The notes under the pieces were generated by a model, which searched no databases, was not told the DNA's origin, and saw nothing but the letters and a program-made list of their open reading frames with translations. Positions 18,220 to 25,066 of a stretch of 27,471 bases of DNA are shown piece by piece; positions within the stretch are counted from its first letter, which is position 1, and each line of letters begins with the position of its first letter. The stretch spans positions 1 through 27,471 of the IMG/VR virus record IMGVR_UViG_3300025771_000147. One strand, written 5' to 3'. The position numbers were made by a program, and so were the translations under genes. The DNA is from a virus.

Positions 18220-19493
18220 GCCGCAAATGGATCATAATTATTTTCCGCAAAGCGCTGAGGAGCCGACATCCGACCCCCATCTTCTCTCAACCCCACAGCA
18301 AAATACCGAAACGCATCAGCAGCGTGGCTACTCCAATCATGTACAGGATTTGCACGAAAATTTCTAGTCTTATCATTATACGCCCTATGATACTGCCGCA
18401 AACACTCCAACAACTGCTTGCACTTCTCACGGTCAAACCACAACCTCGGGATCAACATCTGAGCAGCATGTATCCCATCCTCCAAAGGCAACTTAGGCAC
18501 AACTCGAAAATTTAACCCCAAATCCCAAGCCGTCTCCCGCCTAGACTTTCCAGACCCTAACTCCCGAACCTCAATGTCATGCGGAGCATTGTGCGTGCCA
18601 TACAAATAACCACGCTCATTCAAAATCTGACAGTAATGCGGCAAACCCTGATTTCTATTCTCATAATAATCTATCACATGAACAGCACGACCAACAGTCT
18701 GCGTGAATAGTATACTTGTGCTATCTCCAACTCCGAGATCCCACCACGTATCTACCTTAACACCAGGATTATAAGGCACCTTGCTAATCTGACCAGCCTC
18801 GGCAATCTTCTCTAAATCAGCACCATAAATCGCACCCGGAACATTCGCATTCCAACTACACTCAAATTCCTGCATGTACTGATCGTGCGTCATCATCTGA
18901 CGCGCAGCAGCCAATTCCTCTTCATCCAGCAAGCCTGTCTCACTCGCCTTGTACACAGCCGCCAGCCAATCATCGCTGCCAGTCGCCTGCTCATAATAAT
19001 CATAAAACGCATTATGCCCCTTGGGAGTGCCGACGAATATGCAGAACCCCTTGCGATCCGACAACGCTGGCCTCAATACCTCAGGAAACACATTCTCAGG
19101 CATGTCAGCAACCTCGTCCATCACGCAGCCATCAAGATAAATACCGCGCAGGCTGTCAGGGTTTTCAGCGCCAAGCAGCGAGATCCTCGCACCTGTCGGC
19201 AAGTCACACCGCAATTCAGTCTCGTGAAACTTCACATTCGGTATGCCACCCGCAAAATGTTTTATATAATCCCAAGCTACGTTCTTCGCCTGACGATAGG
19301 TGGGTGCCATATAGGCATACCGGGGGTTCGACTTTCCAGAAAGCAACGCATGACGCAAGATATGATTAATAGCCCAGACCGTTTTGCCAAATCGACGATG
19401 GCAAACAACAACGCCCCAGCGCTTCTCCTGCATCTCATTATGCAAAGACATCTGCAACGGCCTTGGCTCATACGGTATCTCAATATGCGTCAA
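18216..19493 (-). CDS. terL: Terminase large subunit, 425 aa
   Basis: This is the packaging motor ATPase and nuclease. The ATPase half shows Walker A as CHRRFGKT (31-38), the APTYRQAKN motif (63-71), NPDSLRG (111-117), Walker B CVMDEVAD (123-130, with D126 and E127) and the coupling motif GTPKG (155-159). The nuclease half has WDLGVGDST (251-259, D252), VIDYYE (D275), APHDIEVREL (303-312) and the terminal HAADAFRYFA (390-399, D393). The start is TTG at 19493, overlapping the previous stop as TTGA. It is supported by a strong AGGAGGTG a few bases upstream, and no in-frame ATG occurs before residue 15. It works with the portal and the small terminase. Confidence 0.97.
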   Translation of the reverse strand: MTHIEIPYEPRPLQMSLHNEMQEKRWGVVVCHRRFGKTVWAINHILRHALLSGKSNPRYAYMAPTYRQAKNVAWDYIKHFAGGIPNVKFHETELRCDLPTGARISLLGAENPDSLRGIYLDGCVMDEVADMPENVFPEVLRPALSDRKGFCIFVGTPKGHNAFYDYYEQATGSDDWLAAVYKASETGLLDEEELAAARQMMTHDQYMQEFECSWNANVPGAIYGADLEKIAEAGQISKVPYNPGVKVDTWWDLGVGDSTSILFTQTVGRAVHVIDYYENRNQGLPHYCQILNERGYLYGTHNAPHDIEVRELGSGKSRRETAWDLGLNFRVVPKLPLEDGIHAAQMLIPRLWFDREKCKQLLECLRQYHRAYNDKTRNFRANPVHDWSSHAADAFRYFAVGLREDGGRMSAPQRFAENNYDPFAA

Positions 19494-19684
19494 TGCTCCA
19501 CCACCTCCTCCTGATCTTCATATATCAGTATGCCGTGCTTCTCCAGAATAGCCTCATAAACATCAATAAGCAACACTGCGCATTCTAGCTGCTTTGAAAC
19601 CGAGGAAGATATGAGGATGCCATCTCGTAAGGCGCTTAGGTGGTTCAGCAGTGCAAGCTGATCGGTTGTTAGGCTGTCAGACAA
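19490..19684 (-). CDS. Small unknown protein upstream of large terminase, about 64 aa
   Basis: The likely start is TTG at 19684, because GGAG stands eight bases ahead. The first ATG in frame (19771) lacks a site and would add a 29-residue Pro/Thr-rich tail read from C-rich DNA. The protein (MSDSLTTDQLALLNHLSALR, then SKQLECAVLLIDVYEAILEK) is helical and acidic with no motif that I recognise. It is coupled to the large terminase by a TTGA overlap. Its position suggests a packaging accessory protein, but this is inference. It is a normal-looking short helical gene; only the exact N-terminus is unsure. Confidence 0.65.
   Translation of the reverse strand: MSDSLTTDQLALLNHLSALRDGILISSSVSKQLECAVLLIDVYEAILEKHGILIYEDQEEVVEH
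19502..19509 (-). promoter_or_regulatory. Strong ribosome-binding site that supports the TTG start of terL
   Basis: AGGAGGTG on the minus strand lies eight bases before the TTG at 19493, inside the end of the upstream gene. It decides for the TTG start over the internal ATGs further downstream. Confidence 0.7.
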
Positions 19685-20000
19685 AACGTCTACTCCAGTC
19701 GGGTGATATACGTGTATACAACGGGCGGGCGTTTTGGCGGGGGTGGGGGTGCTGGGTTGCGCAAAATGCATGGCTTATCGGCAGTCGTATAACAGCTATT
19801 ATGTTAAAACTTTTGTAAGCCCTTGTTATTGCTAAAGAAAATATCAAACCGAGCCATGCATTAAATGCAAACCACAAGATGTAGTGGTTGCCACCCCGCC
19901 GAAGCTGCCTGACCCGCCCCGATGTCGAGGCATCCCGACCGCCTACCTCACGCGCGTAGCTGTCAACGTCAGGATGTGTGATATACACATGATTTAGCAT
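19677..20000 (-). CDS. Doubtful small membrane protein between TerS and the small pre-terL gene, 107 aa
   Basis: An open frame starts with ATG overlapping the TerS stop (TGATG) and ends eight bases inside the next gene, so its spacing fits the operon. It has one hydrophobic segment (HYILWFAFNAWLGLIFSLAI, about residues 39-58) after a basic stretch. In T7 a lysis (spanin) gene lies between the two terminase genes, so a membrane protein here would make sense. However, the tail (QHPHPRQNARPLYTRI) and the GC-rich start look non-coding, the DNA is full of hairpins, and no coiled coil like that of Rz is seen. I give it one chance in three of being real. Confidence 0.3.
   Translation of the reverse strand: MLNHVYITHPDVDSYAREVGGRDASTSGRVRQLRRGGNHYILWFAFNAWLGLIFSLAITRAYKSFNIIAVIRLPISHAFCATQHPHPRQNARPLYTRISPDWSRRFV
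19685..19999. other. TerS-TerL gap with several inverted repeats and a G-run tract
   Basis: These 315 bases hold no secure gene. Seen directly: ATGTGT/ACACAT arms (19974-19990); a CCTCG/CGGGG-type stem (about 19923-19936); AACCAC/GTGGTT with an 8-base centre (about 19868-19887), which loosely resembles an NrdR box; TGCATT/AATGCA (about 19857-19870); TATAC/GTATA (about 19707-19718); and G-runs on the plus strand at 19723-19756 (GGG, GGG, GGGGG, GGGGG, GGG), a possible G-quadruplex. An A+T-rich part (about 19790-19850) has a CATAAT box that could be a -10 without a clear -35. It may hold the packaging site, a promoter for the late genes or a structured RNA. Confidence 0.5.
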
Positions 20001-20464
20001 CAATGCTTTGTCGCTTGTTCGCTGTCGTCTTGCTCGTCATCAGGTATTGCATTGACCGCAACATCACCGCCAGCCCAACTGATTGTAAACGTCTGAGCCT
20101 GTGGCTGATCCTCTTTCTTGTCACGAACACCCCAAGGCATGTTGCGTGCTAGCGTCCACTTCAAGCTGTCAATCTCAAGTCTACGCCGCTGCACTTCCGC
20201 ATTGGCTAGCCTGTTGTCCTCAAACTTCGGCAACGGATCTTGCGCCAACTTAATGATTTGGTCTGTGTGGTACTCACTCTGCATCACTCTGCCCCGACGA
20301 TATATCTCGTACAGTTCATCGTCACGCAGCACAGCTTGCATCACGCCTTGATACGTTGGCATGCTATCCGACTTGAGTATATCCTTGAGTGTTTCGCCTA
20401 CAGCCAGCCTGTCTGCAATCTTGTGCATCAGGTCTGCGTCAATCTTTACAGGTTTCTTTGCCAT
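20000..20464 (-). CDS. terS: Terminase small subunit, 154 aa
   Basis: The N-terminal part (KIDADLMHKIADRLAVGETL then PTYQGVMQAVLRDDELYEIY) is a helix-turn-helix typical of DNA-recognising small terminases. It is followed by the family phrase RRGRVMQSEYHTDQIIKLAQ and later NAEVQRRRLEIDSLKWTLAR, an oligomerisation helix seen in phage small terminases. The C-terminus is acidic and probably contacts the large subunit. It binds the packaging start site and recruits TerL. The ATG has GAGGT six to seven bases upstream. It is the first gene after the terminator at 20500-20526, so it may start a separate late transcript. The gap between it and terL is unusual (see 19685-19999). Confidence 0.9.
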   Translation of the reverse strand: MAKKPVKIDADLMHKIADRLAVGETLKDILKSDSMPTYQGVMQAVLRDDELYEIYRRGRVMQSEYHTDQIIKLAQDPLPKFEDNRLANAEVQRRRLEIDSLKWTLARNMPWGVRDKKEDQPQAQTFTISWAGGDVAVNAIPDDEQDDSEQATKH

Positions 20465-20499
20465 GTCTTACCTCAATTCTGCTAATAGGACTTTACCAC

Positions 20500-20526
20500 A
20501 AAAAAGGCCCAGCGCAATGCTGGGCC
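20500..20526 (-). terminator. Rho-independent terminator between replication and packaging blocks
   Basis: On the minus strand a perfect 8-bp stem (GGCCCAGC / GCTGGGCC, 20506-20526) with a 5-base loop is followed by six T. It lies after the unknown 188-aa gene and 36 bases before terS, separating early from late genes. The rest of the gap 20465-20594 shows no clear sigma-70 promoter for terS. Confidence 0.9.
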
Positions 20527-20594
20527 AGTTCAGTGAGGCAGATTGCGCAGAAGGAAATGGGTAAAGCTCTGCGCCATCAGGTGCCACCACGTTA

Positions 20595-21161
20595 TCACCA
20601 AGGTATCGGATCATCAAATGTTTTTCCCTTGATGTCGATCATTTCTGCTTCGGGGAATGATTGCTTGGCTGCCTTCTCTAGCTCACCCATCCAATGCTCC
20701 CGAAAGTATCTGTAAGCCAGCGCAACCTCACGCAGCGTCAACAGCTCCAACTCAGGCCGCTGCTTCTTTATCGTGCGCCACGATCTGCCGTCCTTCATAA
20801 CGCCGAACAGCTTGCCATCTATCTCAACCTCCCACACATCCGTAGAGGCTCTCTGTGCGCCTATACGTTCTGCCTCAGCATCCATCGCTTGCAGACCTCT
20901 GATCACAACCTCACAGCGTTTCCTGCATTCCTCTACATCGCCCGCCTCAACTGCCGCATTCATCTTGGCCACAGCACTCCCATACTTTTGCGACATCGAG
21001 ACACTGACCAATTCTGGCAGCACATCAATTCCCCACTTCTCGTCCATCTGGATTGCCAGCCTGTCAACTGGAGCCAGAGCATAGTCACACATGATTGCAT
21101 CTTTGGACTGACTGCCATGCAATATGCGATCCGACTTCTTTTGTCTTTTATTCTGTTTCAT
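20595..21161 (-). CDS. Unknown protein at end of replication block, 188 aa
   Basis: The ATG at 21161 is chosen because AGAGGTG lies just upstream. A longer reading from a GTG at 21218 would begin inside the CCACAC repeats. The N-terminus is strongly basic (MKQNKRQKKSDRILHGSQSK), which may bind nucleic acid. The middle has a helical segment with several Cys (GDVEECRKRCEVVIRGLQAM), and the C-terminal half reads WEVEIDGKLFGVMKDGRSWR, a compact alpha/beta segment ending FDDPIPW. I recognise no family. It is last before the terminator and first after the repeat array, so a role at the origin or in early-late control is possible. That is context only. Confidence 0.7.
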   Translation of the reverse strand: MKQNKRQKKSDRILHGSQSKDAIMCDYALAPVDRLAIQMDEKWGIDVLPELVSVSMSQKYGSAVAKMNAAVEAGDVEECRKRCEVVIRGLQAMDAEAERIGAQRASTDVWEVEIDGKLFGVMKDGRSWRTIKKQRPELELLTLREVALAYRYFREHWMGELEKAAKQSFPEAEMIDIKGKTFDDPIPW

Positions 21162-21187
21162 CTGCTTCACCTCTTTTCCTACCAAAT

Positions 21188-21354
21188 CTTCCACACCTTC
21201 CACACCTTGCCACCACACCCCACTTTACCCAAACCACCACCCCACCACACCTTGCATATGTATATGCAGGTGGTGTGGAAGGGTATTTCGTGGCTTTTCT
21301 TCCACACCTCCACACTTCATCCACACTTCGTAAAAACAAGGTGTGGAAGTGTGG
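21188..21354. repeat. Array of ten CCACAC / GTGTGG units, candidate replication origin
   Basis: Seven CCACAC units (starts 21191, 21200, 21213, 21245, 21302, 21310, 21321) and three in opposite orientation (21273, 21341, 21349) lie in 165 non-coding bases, often as CTTCCACACC. One copy reads TCATCCACA, one base from a DnaA box. A perfect GCATAT-GT-ATATGC palindrome (21254-21267) sits in the middle. The array lies between the PP-loop gene and the unknown 188-aa gene, next to the primase-helicase block. Iterated, oriented short units with a central A+T palindrome are typical of origins. Origin function is inference. Confidence 0.7.
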
Positions 21355-21367
21355 CTAGCAAGTTTTA

Positions 21368-22177
21368 TCATCCTGTACACTCCCCATCATCTGCCTGACA
21401 AAGGAATGCTTCGTCATCAAAAATCCAGTCGCCTTGGCGGCTGACAAAACTGCCGAGCTGTTGGTAGCTTCTCGTCTTATGAAAGGTTCCATTCGCCGCG
21501 GCTTCTTGGTCAGCCCACCATTGCATTCTGTCTGGCTGCTCACGCCACATGGCGGCTAGTGTTGCCTCTGACTTTAGAAAGCATCCATCACAGTTCCCGC
21601 CGCCTTTCATCACGCGCAGATCAAACTGCTGCGACTGCCAAAACTTGTTTACGTCCTGCACAGACACTTGCGCATCGTTCAGCGGAAACCAGTTTGTCCA
21701 CCGTTTGTCTTTTGACGGCCTCACTCTGTGTGCTTCGTCTGCTCGGATGCCGACTGTGTTCGTCCAGTGCTTCCAACCTTGGCTGACGAGGTAGCGTTTG
21801 ATTGTCAGCACTTTCATTTCTTGAGTGCAATATCTTTGCGCTTGATTTGGTAGATACTTTGACTTGGTTGCTATGACTTGCTCAAACGGCTCACCGTTTC
21901 TGGCTGCTGAGTTATGACTGACCACCTGAAACTTTGGCTTTGCCTTTATGTACTCCAACCAAGTGATCGGCACATTCCACCTGTCTGAGCATTCTTGCAC
22001 AAAGTCGAGCGTTTCAGGCATTTCCCTGCCAGTGTTTGCGAATGTGACCTTTGCGTTGTCTGGCAGACCGCCGTTTGCTTCTAGGATTTGGTGCAGCATG
22101 TAGCCGCTTGTTCTACCGCCTGAGAAGCTGATAAGTGTATTGCCTTCTGGCAGCTTGTAATGATTAGATTTCGTCAT
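21368..22177 (-). CDS. PAPS-reductase-like PP-loop ATPase, 269 aa
   Basis: The ATP pyrophosphatase loop is plain: ISFSGGRTSGYM (SGGRTSG at 19-25), then VTFANTGRE (44-52), RYCTQEMKV (115-123), GIRADEAHR (143-151) and a FPLND segment (164-168). This is the phosphoadenosine-phosphosulfate reductase fold, which makes adenylated intermediates in sulfur chemistry or nucleic-acid modification. Cysteines at 117, 196 and 199 (NCDGC), 260 and 267 could hold a metal or Fe-S centre, and the reductase-type C-terminal active site is not evident. Such genes are common in marine phages with unproven function. It overlaps the primase-helicase by 14 bases, so it belongs to the replication operon and may act in DNA or tRNA modification. 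Confidence 0.88.
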   Translation of the reverse strand: MTKSNHYKLPEGNTLISFSGGRTSGYMLHQILEANGGLPDNAKVTFANTGREMPETLDFVQECSDRWNVPITWLEYIKAKPKFQVVSHNSAARNGEPFEQVIATKSKYLPNQAQRYCTQEMKVLTIKRYLVSQGWKHWTNTVGIRADEAHRVRPSKDKRWTNWFPLNDAQVSVQDVNKFWQSQQFDLRVMKGGGNCDGCFLKSEATLAAMWREQPDRMQWWADQEAAANGTFHKTRSYQQLGSFVSRQGDWIFDDEAFLCQADDGECTG

Positions 22178-24332
22178 GGTTCACCCATTCACCGACGATC
22201 ACGCAAGGCGTGTCGCCACCTTTTCTCTTGTTCGGCAGCTTCACAACCTGAAGGCTGCCAGAGCTGATCCACTGCTTGATGATTGCCTTCGCCTTCGCCT
22301 TCTGGTTCGGCTTGCTCAGATCAAGGTCTAATTCCTCTGCGACAGCTTTCCCAACCCAGTTGTCTGCCTGCACATTGGCTCGGTATGCGTTGTCTGCTTC
22401 CTCTGCCTTACCGATTGTGCGCTGCACATTGTAGAGGTTCTTTGTTGTCACGCCGTCAAATAAGTCTGGCAGCTTAAACTCCGTGGCAACCCCGATATGC
22501 TCACCGTTGGCGATCTCCACTGACTGCATGCGCCTGTAGACTGCCTTGTCCGATGGCGGTGCTAGGTTTGCCTTGCCGTCGTCTACACGAAAGATGCCGA
22601 GTGCTTCGTGTTCGTCTACACCGAGCGCCATTGCGTCTTCTGGAGTTATTCTGTTGATGACCCTGGCTGCTCGGGCTGCTCCAATTAGGCTGCCAGCTCC
22701 GCGCACACTGTCAATCGTTGCATCATCACCGTTGCCTTTTCTGATGTGGTGTACGAGCTGGACTGAGCTGTTTGTGTCTCTTGCAAGCTTTCTGAGCATT
22801 GCCACGACTGCTTGGATGCTTCCATTGTTGTTTTCGTTGACAAGGTGTGCGCTGACGAACGGATCGAGGATGACTGCACCGATTTTGTTTTCTCTGACCT
22901 TACGAGTGATGTGCGCAAGCATGTTGTCGTTTGTAATCAGTCCGTCCCTGCCTTCTGCCGCCAGCGTGAGCTGCATGGTGTCCTCGCCATCCATAAACAG
23001 TCGGCCTTTGATGTCGTCTGGCGTTAGTCCATAATGCTGCATGGCTGCGATTGTGCGCATCTGCATTTCGCTGATTGGGTCTTCTAGGTTGATGATCCAG
23101 ACGTTTTCTTGCTGCTTGACTGCCGTGCCGAGGAGCGGCTTACCTGTCGCAATCGCTAGTGCTTCCACAATGATTGCACTTGTTTTACCTATGCCTCCTG
23201 CCGAGGCTGTCACACTGATGTACTTCTTGATGTAGTCGTAGCCGTAGACCCACTCCCTGCGGGGCAGCGTGAGCGCGTTGAACATATTGTAAGGCGTGGG
23301 CCATGATTGCATTGCACCTTCGTCATCTGCATTACTTATGGCTTGGTTCTGCTGCTCCATGCGCTCCTGAACTGGATCTGGCGGCGGTGTCCATCCTTTG
23401 TTTCTGGCACCGTCTATTGCCTTCTGCACTTCATTGCGTGTGTCGTCTACTGTGTAGCCTGCCAGGGTAAAGCTATCCGTTATGGCGTGGATCTCTTCGT
23501 CTGACAGCCCTTTGGTGACGTATGAGCCGACAAGGCGCACCATGTTTAGGTGCCAATCGTCCCCTGCTAGTACGTTCTGCACTGCCAGTTGCCGATCCAT
23601 TGCTTGCTGCCCGAGGTCTATGCTGATTGTGCTAGCTGCCTGTGCTTTTAGCTTTGGGAATGCTCTTGTCAGGCGTTCCATCGGCTGCGGATCACGATCC
23701 GTACTGAATTGCGTACGCATTGTAACCAGCTCTGGGACGTAGCCCTTGTCTTGTTTCTTTTTGTTGGGCCAAGAGACTGTGCCTGCCACGCGCATGATCC
23801 TGCTTGGATTGATGACTGCCGGGTCTGTCTGAAGGCTGGCGGCGATTGACTTCTGGACTTCGCGCCATGCGTCTAGGTTTTTTACTGGCTCTTCTAGCTG
23901 CCAGTATGCGTGGCCTCTTGCGAAGGGTGTTGTGCCTGTCTTTACTGACATTGTGAATTTCGGGCCAGCAAATGACATAATGTTTTCCATCGCGCCCTTT
24001 GTGTCTGCATCTGCGAAGCAGTAGAAGGCTGCCAGAATGTCTGTGTCCTTGGCGGCTTTGCCTGCCGGGATTGGCACGATTGGATCAATTGGATTGATGC
24101 ACATGTAGATGTTTGCCTTGGACTTATTCATGGCCTCGGCGTGTTCAACTGCTTCGTCTATTTGATCTAGCCTAAAACGTGATGCATTTGTTGATCCACT
24201 TGTTGAGATTGAACGTATCTCTAATAAAGGCTGCCCAACCTCATTCCAATTCTCTGTGATTTGTGATATGAACTGCTTAATGATGTCGGACTTGGGAGCC
24301 ATTTCCATTTTGTTTTCCATTTCCTGTTTCAT
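22164..24332 (-). CDS. Primase-helicase fusion (prim-pol-like plus RecA-type ATPase), 722 aa
   Basis: The ATG at 24332 is chosen for GGGAG seven to eight bases upstream. The frame stays open further up, but that reading overlaps the SSB gene. Residues about 60-210 look like an archaeal-eukaryotic-type primase: CFADADTKG (D108 and D110, the metal pair), HAYWQLEEP (H141) and DPAVINPSRIMRVAGTVSWP (170-189). The second half is a RepA-like hexameric helicase ATPase: Walker A ASAGGIGKTS (376-385), Walker B IGAVILDPF (D490), QLVHHIRKG (525-533) and SVRGAGSLIGAARAARVI (542-559). The C-terminus looks like a winged helix (about 655-722). It should open the origin, unwind DNA and lay primers. It follows a hairpin after the SSB gene. 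Confidence 0.88.
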   Translation of the reverse strand: MKQEMENKMEMAPKSDIIKQFISQITENWNEVGQPLLEIRSISTSGSTNASRFRLDQIDEAVEHAEAMNKSKANIYMCINPIDPIVPIPAGKAAKDTDILAAFYCFADADTKGAMENIMSFAGPKFTMSVKTGTTPFARGHAYWQLEEPVKNLDAWREVQKSIAASLQTDPAVINPSRIMRVAGTVSWPNKKKQDKGYVPELVTMRTQFSTDRDPQPMERLTRAFPKLKAQAASTISIDLGQQAMDRQLAVQNVLAGDDWHLNMVRLVGSYVTKGLSDEEIHAITDSFTLAGYTVDDTRNEVQKAIDGARNKGWTPPPDPVQERMEQQNQAISNADDEGAMQSWPTPYNMFNALTLPRREWVYGYDYIKKYISVTASAGGIGKTSAIIVEALAIATGKPLLGTAVKQQENVWIINLEDPISEMQMRTIAAMQHYGLTPDDIKGRLFMDGEDTMQLTLAAEGRDGLITNDNMLAHITRKVRENKIGAVILDPFVSAHLVNENNNGSIQAVVAMLRKLARDTNSSVQLVHHIRKGNGDDATIDSVRGAGSLIGAARAARVINRITPEDAMALGVDEHEALGIFRVDDGKANLAPPSDKAVYRRMQSVEIANGEHIGVATEFKLPDLFDGVTTKNLYNVQRTIGKAEEADNAYRANVQADNWVGKAVAEELDLDLSKPNQKAKAKAIIKQWISSGSLQVVKLPNKRKGGDTPCVIVGEWVNHDEI

Positions 24333-24353
24333 TTTTTTCTCCCTGTTGGACTT

Positions 24354-24384
24354 CCCCGGCGAATGAACCGCCGGGGATTTTTTC
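24354..24384 (+). terminator. Hairpin with T-tract on the plus strand, upstream of the primase-helicase
   Basis: A perfect 8-bp stem (CCCCGGCG 24354-24361, CGCCGGGG 24369-24376, 7-base loop) is followed by ATTTTTTC on the plus strand. All genes here run on the minus strand, so as a terminator it would stop antisense transcripts. In the minus transcript it is a hairpin without a U-tract, between the SSB stop and the primase-helicase ribosome-binding site. Confidence 0.75.
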
Positions 24385-24999
24385 TTAGAACTCCATGTCA
24401 TCATCTGCGGCTGCTGGTGCAGGCGCGGGAGCGGGAGTTGGCTCTGTGGCAATACCTGCCGCAGCGCCTTCCTTCAGGCAGTCGGGCTTGTCCACCCACT
24501 TGACGACTTCAAAGATCGGGTAGCATGTGGAGCCTTTTGTAAATTTAAGCTCCTTTGCTTCCTTCATTTTGATAAGCGGCATTTGACCTGCTGCTGGCTG
24601 CTCGGTCAGCATAGGTGCGAGGTCTGCCAGAGCTGACCACACGCCTGCGCCTGCTTGTTCCCACATGGCAACCTTACCGCCGCCTATGGCGCACTTGACT
24701 GAGAAGCCTTTCTTGTAGTCGTCGCCAGGTTTCTGCATCATCTGGTTGACGTTTGGGTTCCACTTCCATTCTGGAGCCACGCCTGCCATGCCTTCTGATC
24801 TTTGCCAGCCTGTCTTGAGGCTGTCGAGATCAATGACGAAACCTTTTGTTTGGGCTTCTTCGTACTCGCTCTTTGACGATCCTTCGCGCAAGAAGAATTG
24901 CTTTGCACGAACTGCTCCGTCCTGCGTGCCTCTTGCTGACCATCCGAGGAATACGTTGATGCCATCGCCGCCGTTGTTGCCTAAATCAATTTGAAACAT
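24385..24999 (-). CDS. Single-stranded DNA-binding protein (SSB-like), 204 aa
   Basis: The protein lacks a textbook bacterial SSB N-terminus but shows mixed beta sequence with many aromatics (NVFLGWSARGTQDGAVRAKQ, FVIDLDSLKTGWQRSEG, PEWKWNPNVNQ, VKCAIGGGKVAMWE), as expected of an OB-fold protein. It ends in a Pro/Ala linker and a short acidic tail DDDMEF, the hallmark of SSB tails that recruit partner proteins. It lies between the exonuclease and resolvase genes upstream and the primase-helicase downstream. AAGGA lies eight bases before the ATG. It should coat single strands during replication and recombination. The acidic tail and context are the main support; the OB fold itself would need a structure search. 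Confidence 0.8.
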   Translation of the reverse strand: MFQIDLGNNGGDGINVFLGWSARGTQDGAVRAKQFFLREGSSKSEYEEAQTKGFVIDLDSLKTGWQRSEGMAGVAPEWKWNPNVNQMMQKPGDDYKKGFSVKCAIGGGKVAMWEQAGAGVWSALADLAPMLTEQPAAGQMPLIKMKEAKELKFTKGSTCYPIFEVVKWVDKPDCLKEGAAAGIATEPTPAPAPAPAAADDDMEF

Positions 25000-25066
25000 T
25001 GTTGTGTCCTTTCACTTTGCTTCGTTGTTGACATTGTTGTGCTGCTTTAACCCGCGCAGCTTGGGA

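Noticed and set aside
18885-19514. A 209-codon plus-strand open frame opposite terL
   Set aside because: It is the antisense of the conserved terminase ATPase; its composition is unlike a protein and it has no ribosome-binding site.
19723-19756. G-runs as proof of a G-quadruplex switch
   Set aside because: The runs are real, but one loop is about nine bases and the role is unknown, so it is kept only as a possible element of the TerS-TerL gap.
20475-20621. A 48-codon minus-strand frame (MIRYLGDNVVAPDGAELYPF...) between the unknown 188-aa gene and terS
   Set aside because: It overlaps the end of the real gene, has no ribosome-binding site, and contains the terminator hairpin and T-tract, so the hairpin explains the sequence better.
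21148-21339. A 63-codon minus-strand frame inside the CCACAC array (VWRCGRK, VARCGRCGRFG)
   Set aside because: The Cys-Gly-Arg pattern comes from reading GTGTGG repeats; it is not a zinc-binding protein.
20694-21398. A 234-codon plus-strand open frame across the unknown gene and the CCACAC array
   Set aside because: Its product is rich in His, Leu, Pro and Ser from reading G+C-poor repeats in the wrong frame, it lies opposite a gene with a good ribosome-binding site, and it has no family look.
24333-24452. Upstream extension of the primase-helicase frame to 24452
   Set aside because: It overlaps the SSB C-terminus, gives an unstructured basic tail, and skips the strong GGGAG before ATG 24332.
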